Shown here: positions 9,888 through 22,060 of the stretch, piece by piece | How the letters are laid out: every line of letters starts with the position of its first letter | Numbering within the stretch: position 1 is the first letter of the stretch | Assembly (NCBI GenBank): GCA_963678675.1 | Contig: OY783191.1 | Location: 19,161,111 to 19,225,110, forward strand | Length of the DNA stretch: 64,000 nt | Reading direction: 5' to 3' | DNA from: Xiphydria camelus | Taxonomy: Eukaryota; Arthropoda; Insecta; Hymenoptera; Xiphydriidae | Notes under the pieces: model-generated | What the model saw: the letters and a program-made list of their open reading frames with translations, nothing else | The model's database searches: none | Told to the model about the DNA's origin: nothing | Translations under genes and position numbers: made by a program

Positions 9888-12826
9888 ATATGGATAATGA
9901 TAATCCAGCAAGAAGGAAATATAAGACCTACTTCAGTGGATCGTCAAAAATCCCATATTCCACAAGAAAAAGGAAAATCGAACACTTCCAGAAAATTACT
10001 GACGACAATGTGTGTGGGCATCGTCGAATGATTAGAAGTAATAATGCCAACAGCACGTCTGATAGTGATTCTGATTCATCAGAAAGACTCCAAAACCGTT
10101 AGTACAGATTTAATTTCAATAAAAAAGTTGCCATAAATTCTCGTACGACGCGGTTTTTCATGCATTTAATTTTTTAAACTACTGTAGGTGACTGTCAGAA
10201 CATACCAATACAAAATCATGACCATGCTGCGGATACCAGCAGCGACAAAGAAAATGATTTTATGAGTGCTAGCAGCAGGACATCTAAGAATGACAACGAT
10301 GTCACTATTGATGATGTTCATCAGCAAGTGTATAATACGGACAGAACGAGGATGACAATCGGAGCGATAGAGCTTTCGCTCGTCGCAACAACGTTGAAGC
10401 AGGAATCAACAATCAAACATCAGATGAAGAAATCAACAATGATAATCGAGACAGTGGTGACAGCAGTGAGACAGAAACTATTCACCAAACATCAGATGAA
10501 GAAATCCAGGATGTCAGTGAGAATAGTAGCAGCGAAGTAGATAGTATTAACGAAAACGATGATGACGAAAATCATGATGACGAACACTTCGACAGGGTAC
10601 TTGAATGAACTTTTGTGTGAAGGTTCAAACATAAGAGTAGGGGAAGTTATTCTCGTTTTGGAGTACTTCACGGCACGCCACAAGATTAGTCGAAAAGGAT
10701 ACGACGATCTACTGCGTCTTTCGAAAATTTTAATTCCCGTCAACAGATTACCATCGTCACTATACACATTACATAATGTGTTTTCTGACATACTTGGCAT
10801 GATTTACTACCACTTATATTGCCATCATTGTGGAAATTACTTACAGCGCAACTCAAGAAATGAAATGTCGAGTGAAGAAATTGTTTGCGATATTTGTAAT
10901 CAAAGGCGACTAAACAATTTGACAGATGGGTATTTTTTCGTCACTTTCAAAATCGAGAATCAACTAAGAATGCTTTTAGAGGATCCAGGTGTCTCTGGAG
11001 CTTTGATGGAAGGACAAAATCAAAGAGCAAGAATGAATCGAAATATTCAAGACATATATGACGGCGAAGTTTATCTTAAGTTAAAAAGAGAAGGTGAAAT
11101 ATTAAGCGGCCCAAGAAATTTCAGTGTTAACTTTAATGCAGATGGGGCATCGGTATTCGTTTCCTCCCACTCCTCATGTTGGCCAATTCAAATGACCATC
11201 AATGAACTACCACCGAAAATGAGGTCTCGGAAAATAATTGTTGCGAGGTTGTGGTTTGGAGCAGAATCTCCGATAATGGAAATTTTTTTAAAACCCTTTC
11301 GTGAAAACTTACGCCACCTGAGCGAAGAGGGTATGTCATGGACAGATCATGATGGTAATGAAAGAATAAGCAAAATTATTACTTTATTTTGCTGCGTTGA
11401 TACAGTAGCTCGTCCTAAGATAATGAATTGTCTCCAATATAACGGCAGATATTCATGTCCCTGGTGCTATCATCCGGGACAAATTGTAGAAAGATCGCGC
11501 AAGTACCCATCTAGGATGCTAACTGAGGTTGCAAACCCAGATGACACAGACCGAAACGGTAGTTTTAAAGAGAGATCCGAGGAAGAGGTGAGGGAGCAAA
11601 TGGTCACTGCGTTTTACACAGAAAAAGAAGTTAAAGGATTCCGAGGACCGACACCTCTATTTAATTTACCCTATTTCAATGTGCTCTGGGGCTTTCCACC
11701 TGATTACTTACACTGCATTTTGGAAGGAGTTCTCGGCCGAACGTTATTTGACCTTTGGTTTGCTAAAGCTCATATGCCATATTATATTGGAAGCCCTTTT
11801 GCAATGAGTCAAATCAATGGGCGATTAATGACGATAAAGCCAGTTCGGGCAATTTATAGATTGCCCAGACAAATTTTGCAACGTAATCTGTGGAAAGCAT
11901 CAGAGTTCAAAGCATTTCTTTTGTACTATGGTATCCCTTGTTTGATTGATATTCTTCCAGAAAGATATTTGCGGCATTTTGCACTTCTTGTAGAAGCTAT
12001 CACTCTACTGTTAAAACCTGAAATAAGCGCTTCAAACATATCGAAAAGCGATCGATACATTCGAACATTTGTTTCTGAATTTCAAGTTTTATATGGCATA
12101 GAAAACATGACGTATAATGTGCATATGCTCACTCATCTTCCTAAAACAGTTTCCATGTGTGGACCTTTGTGGGCTTATTCAACATTTCCATACGAATCCA
12201 ATCTAGCGTATTTAAAAAATTGTGTTTATTCCAGTAAAGGAGTTTCTATTCAAATGGCGGAAAAAATAGCTGTAAGGAATTCCCTTTCGCTATTCTCAAA
12301 ACATGTTGAAGTTTCATTACCTGTTGAAAGATTAATACAGAGGTTGTCAAACACACACTCTTCGCAGCCAGGTCGTGTAATATAGAATGAATGTATTGCC
12401 TTAGGGTGCGGAAAAACTGCTGTTCTATGCGACGAAGTGAAAATTTTGTTGATGGAAAATGGTTGGCAAGAGGGCATGTGTATTATTGAATACTCGAGAA
12501 TGATTCACAACAGCATTCCATACTCTAAAGATTCATATACAAGAGCAACGAAAAGAAATGACAGTATTGTTAAGTTCGCAGACCATTCTTTCGGAAATTT
12601 GTATAAAATTGTAGTTTTTAACGACAGCTGTAAATTATTCGTTAAAAAAATCAATGTCGAACCATTCCAATATTGCAACATAATTTTCGAAAACCTTATG
12701 TTAGCAAATAAAACAAACGAAATAAAACTAATTAGCCTTGGAGAAATCAAAACCACTTGTATCGTCATGGAAACGAGGGCAAAAAATGTTCTCACTGTAC
12801 CAATTGCTACTCATGAAATACAATAA
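9888..12826 (+). pseudogene. CACTA/EnSpm-like transposase gene, spliced, frameshifted
   Basis: An exon after acceptor TTATAG (9882-9887) opens at ATG 9890 and ends at 10097 before a 90-nt GT-AG intron (10098-10187). An acidic region follows (two QTSDEEI repeats). The long 10559-12385 frame holds a zinc cluster (CHHCGNYL, CDICNQ), the block NFSVNFNADGASVFVSSHSS, PPDYLHCILEGVLG, and a C-terminal block (YNVHMLTHLPK, WAYSTFPYESNLAYLKN). These resemble the Transposase_21/tnp2 and DUF4218 parts of animal CACTA transposases. A one-base shift near 10605 separates the acidic region from the main frame. A final exon-like frame runs to 12826, directly followed by AATAAA. copia sits immediately upstream. 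Element ends are not identified. Confidence 0.65.
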
Positions 12827-12839
12827 AATATTATCATTT

Positions 12840-13690
12840 ATGTAAGTAAGTATGTGTATGTACTACTGATCATGTAAATATATGTACATAAGTTAAATCA
12901 ATGTTTCCATTACTTTTTTGCCACGAAAAATGTCCATCTCTGTAACAAAAATGGAACTTGTATGGATAGTAAATTGTTACCCTTTTTTTTTAGTTTTGCG
13001 GGTGTATTCGAACGACACGTCTGATTGACAAGTAGACTTATTTATAATTTTCAAAGTATTATTTAAAAACTTTTCGATATGAACAATAATATAGGTACAT
13101 TGAGGCGTGTCTGTCCGTACGTATAGTATCTTGTAGTCAAAAACGGGCACATTCAGGTTCATCTGTCTAACCAAAGCAAATAATTAGTCAGAAACAGGCA
13201 CGGCTGCCTGTGTATACCTCCAAGAACGGGCAAAAATGGACAGGGACAGCTGCCCGTTTCTGACCGTCTCTGCCTAAATTTTTAGCAAGGTTATTCCGCT
13301 ACTATTAAAATAATTATAACAAATTTGTTTGTAAAATGACCGTGTTTCTGAATGGATGACCGAAAAAAACAAGAATGTGGCTACATGCTGAATTTTTTTC
13401 AGATTTTCAGAAAGTTATGAGACCCGAAAAACAGGCATTCGAAAAATTATTTGTTAAGAAAAAAGCCTTAATCATAAATTTGTTCACGTTTCTTATTCTT
13501 TTTTATAAAATTCAAGCCTTTCCGCGTTAGTATGCAAAATTTCATTAAGCTGTGATTTTTCTTTTTAACGCTATAACTAATTAAATTCAATCGACGCGTG
13601 AACTTTAAGGGAGAGCGCCCACCAAAGTGGCGTGGCATAAGACGTGGGCAGCGACGTGGCAAAAACCTTGTTTCAACATGCATCTAGCAT
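12840..13690. other. Non-coding 3' flank of CACTA-like gene
   Basis: AT-rich. Near 13190-13270 the motif CAGAAACAGGCA and GCCCGTTTCTG form a loose inverted pair, but no element boundary is clear. Confidence 0.35.
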
Positions 13691-13695
13691 GCCAC

Positions 13696-13790
13696 TACGA
13701 GGCCGACATACCTCCTCAAAACGCATACAAAACTTGTCGCAGCAGGGCTATGCTCATTTCGTAACGGGAAACAATGTCCATACGAAACTT
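13696..13790. repeat. Repeat arm related to 21905-21980 (inverted)
   Basis: GAGGCCGACATACC followed by about 80 bases (including CATTTCGTAACGGGAAACAA) matches the reverse complement of 21905-21977. The first 14 bases equal the termini of the TTAA element at 22617-24126. It is probably the end of a related TTAA-type element; here the TTAA itself is lost. Confidence 0.6.
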
Positions 13791-13799
13791 ATCACACTT

Positions 13800-14596
13800 T
13801 CAGACCAAATATCATTAAAGGTTTCTATAATAACCAAATTATACAATATATTATATTTTTGTGTAAAAACATCTGCATGGCACCTACAATATTGTCACTT
13901 TCAGCATCTAAATTGAAGACCGTACAAACATATAAAACTACATTTGTTACAATAGGAACATAAAGTGAACCTTTCTGAACAAAATTCATAGAAAACTTTT
14001 ATCAGAATACGAAATAGAAATGATAATATCATAGCTCGCCTAAACGATTGCACCGTGAATTTTAACCGCAGTAATGTGTTAGCGAAATATACGTATTTCT
14101 TAGAGGTTTCAGCGGTGTTGCCAGTTTGTTTGCTGGTAGAACGTATTCTCCCGCGTTATTTATATATCGTTTTATTATAACTATCTATGTACAGTATGGT
14201 ACAAAAGTTACGCACTAATTCGTTTAGTTATGATTATTCGTAAAAATCGTCGAATACACCGATTCTTGTTTTTGATTCTGCGAATTTCTATACAATCTCC
14301 TCTTAAACCAGAACCCAATGTATTAGATATTGATTTTTTTAAAAATAACTCCATGTACTTACCTACATTTTCACAGATTCTAGTAGAGAAAAATTATGTG
14401 TACAATGTGGTAGATGGGGCATTCCATGTAAACTTTTAATAGTAGAAACTTTTTCCGATTTAGTTGTTGATTTTTTTTCAAGTATCTTTAATCAATATAA
14501 AAACTGGCCAAAATTTTCAGAACGATTCCATAAGTCGTTCAGCTGTTATTAATTTTTATATTTCTCATTTTTTTTCTTTTCATCGCGATTTACGAC
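13800..14596. other. AT-rich stretch, nothing recognised
   Basis: Only short, unsupported frames. No repeats matching the rest of the window were seen. Confidence 0.4.
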
Positions 14597-14600
14597 TTAA

Positions 14601-16988
14601 GGGGTATGGCCACGGTAGCGGTTACAAAATAAGGTGCATATTTAACCTTTTTTTTTTTTTATAAAAGAGTGATTTATGTACAAAAGTAATTTCATATCTA
14701 TTAATACCAAGTATTACAGTATTAAACAAAAATGTATATATTTTTTTAATTCAATATGGCGGCTATTCACATTTTCCGCTAGTGCTTTTTTTTTGAGGTT
14801 CTCCGCGGTGAGAAAAATGGTGTCCGCAATTTTTGACCTAGAACCAAAAACAATTTTTTTCCTTAATCTTCATAAGTATATCTACAAAAGTACGTAGGGG
14901 TTTTTAAAAATATTGATTTTTCGGAAAATGGTAAGCATTTGAGTTTAAGTGGTGAATTTTCAGTTAAAAATTTCGTATGAAACGGCTCATAAAATGGAGT
15001 TTTTAATTAATGAAAAATTCCCTACGTACTTTTGTGCGAAATGCAATTAGAAAGATAATTATAAAATTTGAAGACAGTCGGATAAAAATTGTCGAAATTA
15101 TTAGTCTCGCCAATTCGAAAAAAGCTGTTTTGAAATAAACGCGTTTAAAGTTTTACATATAACTTTCTTGTAATTAAACCATAAAAATGCAAATAACAAA
15201 ATTTTTTACCATATTAGTCTGCGATACCAGCTCCATAAAGTTAACCTTCCAAAAGGCAAGATTTTCCTCCTCTTTCGCTTTTCTTGAAGATCTTGCATCC
15301 AAACGCGCGTTCTTCGCCGCAACCGATAGTGACCGCTCTGTGTAGTCGACGCGCAGTGCATCGACTTCTAAGCAAAAGTTGTAGCTTTGGGGCGCTATAA
15401 GGTTCGTTCCAACAAGCATTTTAGGACAGTTCTAGAACCGTCCTGGAACTAGTTAAGAATTATTTAATGCGCATGCGCCAGTCAGATGCGTTCTAGAACT
15501 GAATTCATGGGATGTGTTGGAACACAGGATCGCACACAGCACAGGGAGGCTTGCCCACCTTTTGTATACATTTTGCGGAAAATCACGGGTTATCCTAAGC
15601 GAATGTGTGAGGTCAACTAATTGTTGAAACGTAAAAAACATTACAGTTTTCAAGAGCTTATCATGCACAAACATTCAAAAAAGCAGAAAAAGAAAGATGA
15701 GTCCAAAAAGAGTACAAGAGAGAGTGCATACATTTTTTCCTTCTATAACTTGGAGGGGAGTGATTTTTTCGGATTTTTTATTTTCAATTATCATTTACCT
15801 AAAAAGTTATCACAACTTTTATATCATGGCCATTAACTCATTGTGAAGTTATTATGTTTTTTCATTTTTTCTCGAAACTATCTTTATGCATTTGTACTGT
15901 TCTTGGACTCACCGATTCAAATAGAGCGCGTCTCGCGCCTTACTACGCGTGGGCTAGAAAATCGTCCCAACTCAGAACTAGGGACTGGAATTACCGTTCT
16001 AGAACCGTTCTGTTACAGTTCGCAGTTTAGTTGGAACGCTCTTTGGAATCGTTCCAGAACCAGTTCTGTGTTTGTTGGAACGGCTAAGTCAGACTGCGCA
16101 CACTCCGCCGAGTTCAGAACCAGTTCTCATGTTAGTTGGAACGAACCTATAGTCATGCCCAAAATGTTCATCATGCTCATGACGCTGCTAAGGCCATCGT
16201 TGAACGTACAGACTGCAATATTGGAAGCTATATCCAAAACCAACTTGCCGCTTGAAGTCCTCTTGGGTGGCAAACTCCACACAATAGAATTGAAACTCGT
16301 TATTATTGAGCAATTACGTTCATAACAGTTATAAAATTTATGAATCTATAACCGAATTCACCGTTAACTTCAACATCACGGGAACTTATTGGTTTTCGCA
16401 GTTTTTTGGCCGACGCGCTCACGCCTTCTTTATATTGATCCGCTGCATATCGATTTAATGGTCTACGCTTTGAAATATTACTTTTATTTAAACTCCAAGT
16501 ATTCCTTTTTGATCCTTTCTGTGATCGATAAACTTTTTGATCGTTGCTCATTTCAGTTGTTTACAAACAAAATTCTGTAATTCGCACAATACCTACTAGA
16601 TATGTATCACTCGAACAGCCGAGAAGCAACTGAACGGCGTCCTTTCAACGGTTACACTCTGGCTTAGATTTTGCTGACTGATTAAATGTTGCTCTACAGG
16701 TATGCAACTAATGTCCTCTATATGTATATATTCTAAATTTACCACTACATTGTTAGTCATCTCTAATAGTATAGCTCCGAAAATCCAGGCGCGCGCGCGC
16801 GTTGCGCTGCGCGCTCTGGTACTCTACGACTGCGTCGCAGGTACGCTCACGCTATGCACTCAAAGTTGGTGAAAAAAAATTGTTTTCGCTATAAATCGAA
16901 TATTATCTTATTTTTATGATGATAAAGCATCGTTTAAGCAAAAAAAAGAAAAATCGATTTTTTGACAATTCTACCGTGGCCATACCCC
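14601..16988. mobile_element. TTAA-flanked element, 2.4 kb
   Basis: GGGGTATGGCCACGGTAG at 14601-14618 returns inverted at 16971-16988, each preceded or followed by TTAA (14597-14600, 16989-16992). TTAA duplication is the signature of piggyBac-type transposition. The interior has no recognisable transposase and is itself interrupted by the 15400-16148 element. Confidence 0.75.
15400..16148. mobile_element. MITE with AGGTTCGTTCCAAC termini, copy 1
   Basis: Inverted ends AGGTTCGTTCCAAC and GTTGGAACGAACCT, flanked by ATA on both sides. The interior repeats AGAACCAGTTCT/GTTGGAACG motifs. A second, left-truncated copy lies at 54152-54998 inside the BEL insertion. The 160-codon frame over it is repeat sequence, not a gene. 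Nested in the TTAA element. Confidence 0.7.
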
Positions 16989-17439
16989 TTAAATTAACAA
17001 GATATGAAAAAATGACCCATATGAAAAATTTCTTTTTTTGTGAAGATTTCGAAAAAAAAAATATATTTTTATATTGTGTTTTTTATTGAAAATGGAAACA
17101 AAAAATGTTGTATCTCAACACCGACATTTTTAATTTTCATGATTTTTTTACCCTAAATTTCTACATCTTACGGTAATTTTGAGAGCACTTAGAAAGTGGG
17201 GCCTCCCATAGAAATTTTTAATGAATTTTTTAGTGATTTGAAATGTCAGAATTGACTTTTTATGCTAGTAGCTCAGAATGGATTTTGTTTGCCCTGCTAA
17301 AATGTAATTCCAATTCATGATTTTATAAAATTGTACAAAATTTGTTATTAATATGACAGATCGAATTATTAAAAATGTAATCCTATAAATATGGGCCTTT
17401 TAAGTGTCTAAAAATGTCTGGTGCGTTAGTATGTTTATG

Positions 17440-17510
17440 GTAGTGTATTGCATTAGTATTCGGTCTCACACGTGGATTACTCGGGTTCGATTCTCACTGA
17501 CAGCCGAAAC
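17440..17510 (+). other. tRNA-like segment (left arm)
   Basis: TATGGTAGTG resembles a degenerate A-box and GGGTTCGATTCTC (17483-17495) a good Pol III B-box at tRNA-like spacing. A full cloverleaf is not convincing, so this is a tRNA-derived module rather than a functional tRNA. Confidence 0.4.
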
Positions 17511-17734
17511 TTTTTCAAAAAATTTTACAGCAGATCTTGTAAATTTTAAATTTTAATTATTTTTTTAAATTCCATTTCACTTTTTGATTCACTTCACTAT
17601 AAAAATTTTCTAAATTTAAATAGTCAAAAAAATTAAATAGACAAGTTTCAATTTCTAGACATTAATATTATCGTTTGGAAATAAGTCAATTTAAAATTTA
17701 CCAGATATTTGCTGTAAAATTTTTTGAAAAAGTT

Positions 17735-17810
17735 TCGGCTGTCAGTGAGAATCGAACCCAAGTTATCCATGTGTGAGACCGAATACTAATGCAATACACT
17801 ACCATAAACA
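17735..17810 (-). other. tRNA-like segment (right arm)
   Basis: Inverted copy of 17440-17510 with the same B-box on the minus strand (around 17748-17760) and a few base differences. Confidence 0.4.
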
Positions 17811-18227
17811 TACTAATGCAACAGACATTTTTAGTAACTTAAAAAAGGCCCATATTTATAGTATTACATTTTTAGTAATTCGATCTGTCATATTAATAAC
17901 AAATTTCAACAATGTGTGAGACCGAATACTAATGCAATACACTACCATAAACATACTAATGCAACAGACATTTTTAGTAACTTAAAAGGCCCATATTTAT
18001 AGTATTACATTTTTAGTAATTCGATCTGTTATATTAATAACAAATTTTGTACATTTTTATAAAATCATATTTCGGAATTACATTTTAGCAGGGCAAAAAA
18101 GATCCATTCTAAGCTAGCATAAATTGTAAATTCTGACATTTCAAATCACTAAAAAATTCTTTTAAAAATTTCTATGGGAGGCCCTACTTTCTAAGTGCTC
18201 TCAAAATTACCGTAAAAAATGTAGAAA

Positions 18228-19170
18228 GGGCCTAGCGGAATAAGCATGTGAAATCTGCCCCCACGTGTATCAGCAACAAATTTATATGATCGATAGGCAT
18301 CTATGAGAAACTAAATCTCCTAAATTTTTAGACCCCTAATCGCTATAGGGGGGAGTTGTGAGGGGGGGAAGTAAAATCGAAAAACAGCTTTTTCTCCGGA
18401 ACAGCTCGACCGATTTTCGTGAAAAACAATATATGTTACTCTTCCTGAAGAGCTCATTCCAAGAAAAATATCTCATTTTTTTTGAAAATTCCCCCCAAAA
18501 AAATGTATGAAGTTTTTAAACAATTTTTTTATGTTATAATTAATCGGAACCACCAATTCTTTTCTCATTTTTTTCTTTGGAATGTCCTTAATAACATAAT
18601 TTTTCCAATTTCATCGGAAGTGTACCCCACTGAAAAATATTAACAAATGTACATGGCTCATCACCTACCTTCTATATATATATGATATACACTGTACACT
18701 CACTACAAAGGAATTTTTCCACTTTTATGATAATTCGGCATATGATAATTGTTAATTTTTTGGAACAGTCTTTCAATGATATTATTTATTTATTTATTAT
18801 TATTTCAATGCTTCCTTTACTATGAACGAGCTCGCATCTCACGATACGGGGTGCTTCATTTTTGTAAGTCTTCTGGCCTCTCACTTATAAATACTTACAT
18901 ATAGTTACAAATACTCGATGAAAAAACAATTTTAATCCCCGTCACTGTTTTCATCTACTACTGGAAAGATTCCATTTTTCATGAACATTTTACTCAGTAT
19001 TTCAGCTGGTCGAATAATTTTTGATAAGTATCTTACATTTGATAAATAATACACAATAGCAGCAATGTGAGAACAGCAGCCAACTGTTCTTCTGCCATTA
19101 GCACATTCACATGCATAGTTTATTATGCCAGAAATCCCGATACTGTTAGGTTTGTACCTAATGAAGCATC
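18228..19170. other. Non-coding; repeat-like sequence
   Basis: Contains a stretch (18240-18500) with runs of G and phrases such as CAGCTCGACCGATTTTCGTG that look like a dispersed repeat, but there is no second copy in the window to define it. No genes seen. Confidence 0.35.
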
Positions 19171-19172
19171 TA

Positions 19173-19740
19173 CAGGGTGTTCGGAAAAAACACCGACACA
19201 GAAATAGGGGTGATAGGTTACGTCATTACAAGTATTTTGATATAAGGGACCTATACCCGCAAGCGCCCCCTTCTGGAGATATCAACTTTTCAAGTTTATA
19301 ACGACCGAGGTTGATCAAAGTAGAATAATATTGAGTTTTTTGTCTACCTGTACAATTGAAAAACAAATGAAAACTCCTTGTATCCGCATCATCTTCGAAA
19401 AGTACAAGGACTTGAGCCAAGCGGTTATCCTTTCCGCAAGCAGTTTGCGCAGTGGCACATCTATCCAGAATCGTTTCCGATGTTGCATGGACATGGGTGG
19501 CCGTCATTTTGAGCATTTGCTGTAGTACATTGTTTTTGTATCTCGTAAAATTAAATATTCGTTACCATCTTGATACGTTTCTTATTATTCTACTTTGATC
19601 AACCTCGGTCGTTATAAACTTGAAAAGTTGATATCTCCAGAAGGGGGCGCTTGCGGGTATAGGTCCCTTATATCAAAATACTTGTAATGACGTAACCTAT
19701 CACCCTTATTTCTGTGTCGGTGTTTTTTCCGAACACCCTG
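19173..19740. mobile_element. TA-flanked foldback element (CAGGGTG ends)
   Basis: CAGGGTGTTCGG (19173) and CCGAACACCCTG (19729-19740) with TA on both sides. Arms of about 155 bases are nearly perfect inverted copies. The central 260 bases hold frames (19226-19516 minus, 19331-19525 plus) with no recognisable domain. Likely a Tc1/mariner-type non-autonomous element. Confidence 0.75.
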
Positions 19741-19742
19741 TA

Positions 19743-20803
19743 TATGTGTAATAGTTTGTCATTGATTCTATATGAAGACTTCGACATCATAATGCAATAA
19801 CTAGCCAGAAAATATTGTTTTTTGTCAATAAATAAGCTGAAAATTTACTATTCGCTCATGAAAATCATGGTGAAATCGTAATATGATTTCTCGAAATTAA
19901 TATCAAGAACAGTGAAATGAGTTTTCTTGTATTGCTGGTGATGGCGTAAGAAATATAATAATGCAGCTCGATTTTAGGGCAAGTTCCAAAAAAGCGTATT
20001 ATTAGAAGTATCACGATGTTGTCAATTTTTCCGCCAATTCCCTTGCGATTTTCATGAGTGAACAATGAATAGGGTTATCCCGCCCATCACAATTTTATAA
20101 AAATAATAGTTGCATTTGGAAATTGAAGCGCAATAAGATTCTCTAATAAAAAAACGATTTTGTTGATTGTTGCAAGTAGGAGAGCGTAAAATATGAAAAT
20201 CTTCAATTAAATTTTGCGCCAGATGTGACGTGCCATATCCCAACGTCGATCGCACTGCGCGCATGCGTTTTCGGCAAGCGTCGAGTGGTAATGGCGTTTG
20301 TTTACATTCGTAACCAATCACGGCTTTCGTCGCTTTCTAACCAATCACGGCGGGGCGGGATATAAGACGTCACAAGAAAAGGCGCACTTTTTAACTTTCT
20401 TGTTAATTTCCATTTTTTTCGCGTATTAGGAGGAATAAATGTTAAAAACGAAAAAAAATAGGGATATTTTAATTTTTCCTGAACTTTCATAATCCGAGAA
20501 AAAAAATTGGCGGGATGACCTCATTCTCTAGCTCTTAATTGATAAGAAACGATGCATTATAATGTGCAAATACTCGTGTAGAATCGATGATAAATAATTG
20601 TAGGTATAAAATTGTGCAGAAATTGAGATATCGTATACATTATAGTAATAAAAATCGTAGTTTTTCATTAGAGCGTATATCCGAGACATTATTCTAAACT
20701 CAACAAATGCGAAAACCTAGAAAGACTCACGCTAAGACTATTCGAAGTATACATACGTATGTCAGAGTTAACTTCAAAGTATACCTTGAGTATAACATAT
20801 TAT
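19743..20803. other. Non-coding stretch, nothing recognised
   Basis: Only short frames with no family motifs. A more GC-rich patch near 20220-20360 repeats CCAATCACGGC twice (about 20313 and 20341). Confidence 0.4.
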
Positions 20804-21484
20804 GGGCCAGATTTACCAACGTTGGCCTTAGTTTAAGGTATTTCCTCTCCAAAATCATTTTCTGTAAATTCATTTGAAATTTTGGTCAAATAGAGATTGA
20901 GGTATTCTGCACCTCCTCTAATTTTTTCAGATTTTTTTCAGGTGTAGTTTAATTGTTATTCATGTTTGTTGAAGGACACTTTTATACGCGTTCTCTATAC
21001 CCAAGCCGTAAAAATGACACATTTTCACCTTTTTATAGAAAACTGTACTGTAAATATTTTTGAAAAACTAGAGAGATGTAGAGAAAAAAATTAGAAATTT
21101 TGTAGCAAAAACAAACAGAAAAGTCAGGTTTAATTAAAGAACGGTGGGCTTTCAAAGATTTGAAAAACTCTTGAAATTCAGTTGAGGTTGGGATTAGGAG
21201 TAGGGATGTGGCAACACTGTACGATGAGGACATTACTAACCAAACTTGTACTGGCGGACAATTTGAAATTATTTTAATGTGTTCGTCTCGTATTATGAAA
21301 ATTTGAGAATATTAAACACGGAAAAACATGGTTTTGATTTATATAATATTATTCATCGTTGCCACTCCGTTAATATGTTTCTTTAAATCGCTCGTTTTAA
21401 TAAATTTATTACCTTTTATCTTAATCGTTTCAACATTTTTAATTCCGAAATAACGAATACTAACAAATACACGGGATAACAACA

Positions 21485-21630
21485 CATTGACGTGACACAT
21501 GCACAATACAGGTAGAGCTCTTATCCAGTTCACGACCCTGTGAGACCGCGCCGTAAAGGCGCGGTCGTGGAGCACTACCTGTATTGCGCATTGTCACGTC
21601 AATGTCGACACATGCGCAATACAGGTAGTA
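21485..21630. repeat. Small foldback with third repeat
   Basis: CATTGACGTGACACATGC...ATACAGGTAG at 21485-21515 is inverted at 21574-21604; the end motif ACATGCGCAATACAGGTAG recurs directly at 21610-21628. The centre has a second small hairpin (GACCGCGCC/GGCGCGGTC, about 21543-21567). Confidence 0.65.
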
Positions 21631-21904
21631 CTCCACACCGTGCCTTTAGACTGATCATACAAAACTGACGACAAGACTGTGTGCGTAGGCCGGGCTTATG
21701 ATTACGGTGTTGCCATATTCACTCGCACTATTTTGCGTTTGTGTAGAGATACATCCATGCATACAGTGAGTCTGTGTGGGAGTACAGTCTCTATTAAATT
21801 TTTTCCCTAGAACACTGTATACCGCCCTCTACTTACCTGAGTCCTCATGACCTAAACTTTTGGACTTAAATTACTCGAGGAAATACCTGAAAGTGTGTTA
21901 AGTT

Positions 21905-21985
21905 TGGTATGGACATTGTTTCCCGTTACGAAATGAGCGTAGCCCTACTGCAACAAGTTTTGTGCGAGGTATGTCGACCTCTTAA
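21905..21985. repeat. TTAA-type element end
   Basis: Inverted relative of 13696-13790, ending GTATGTCGACCTC then TTAA at 21982-21985. The match includes CATTGTTTCCCGTTACGAAA. Confidence 0.6.
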
Positions 21986-21989
21986 TTAA

Positions 21990-22060
21990 CTGGTGAGGTG
22001 CCTCGGTAGTCCCATTTGCGCAGCACGTGCCGTGCGGTCTGTGAGACGGCACCTCACCAG
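21990..22060. mobile_element. 71-bp palindromic insert between TTAA sites
   Basis: CTGGTGAGGTGCC at 21990-22002 returns inverted at 22048-22060, flanked by TTAA (21986-21989 and 22061-22064). It looks like a minimal TTAA-type MITE. Confidence 0.55.

Larger units (their letters stand above)
17157..18227. mobile_element. Large foldback element with tRNA-like modules
   Basis: Left arm 17157-17545 and right arm 17700-18227 are inverted copies around an AT-rich spacer. Each arm has the same tRNA-like segment with a B-box (GGGTTCGATTCTC). The right arm contains a tandem duplication of about 133 bases (17778-17908 and 17911-18044, repeating ACCGAATACTAATGCAATAC), so it is longer than the left. No coding potential. 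It begins 160 bases after the TTAA element ends. Superfamily unknown. Confidence 0.75.

Noticed and set aside
15843..16325. 160-codon plus-strand frame
   Set aside because: Mostly terminal sequence of the AGGTTCGTTCC MITE, also present at 54.7 kb; conserved as repeat, not as protein.
17440..17810. Functional tRNA gene pair
   Set aside because: Good B-boxes, but the A-box is weak and no complete cloverleaf with acceptor stem can be drawn by eye; treated as tRNA-derived modules.
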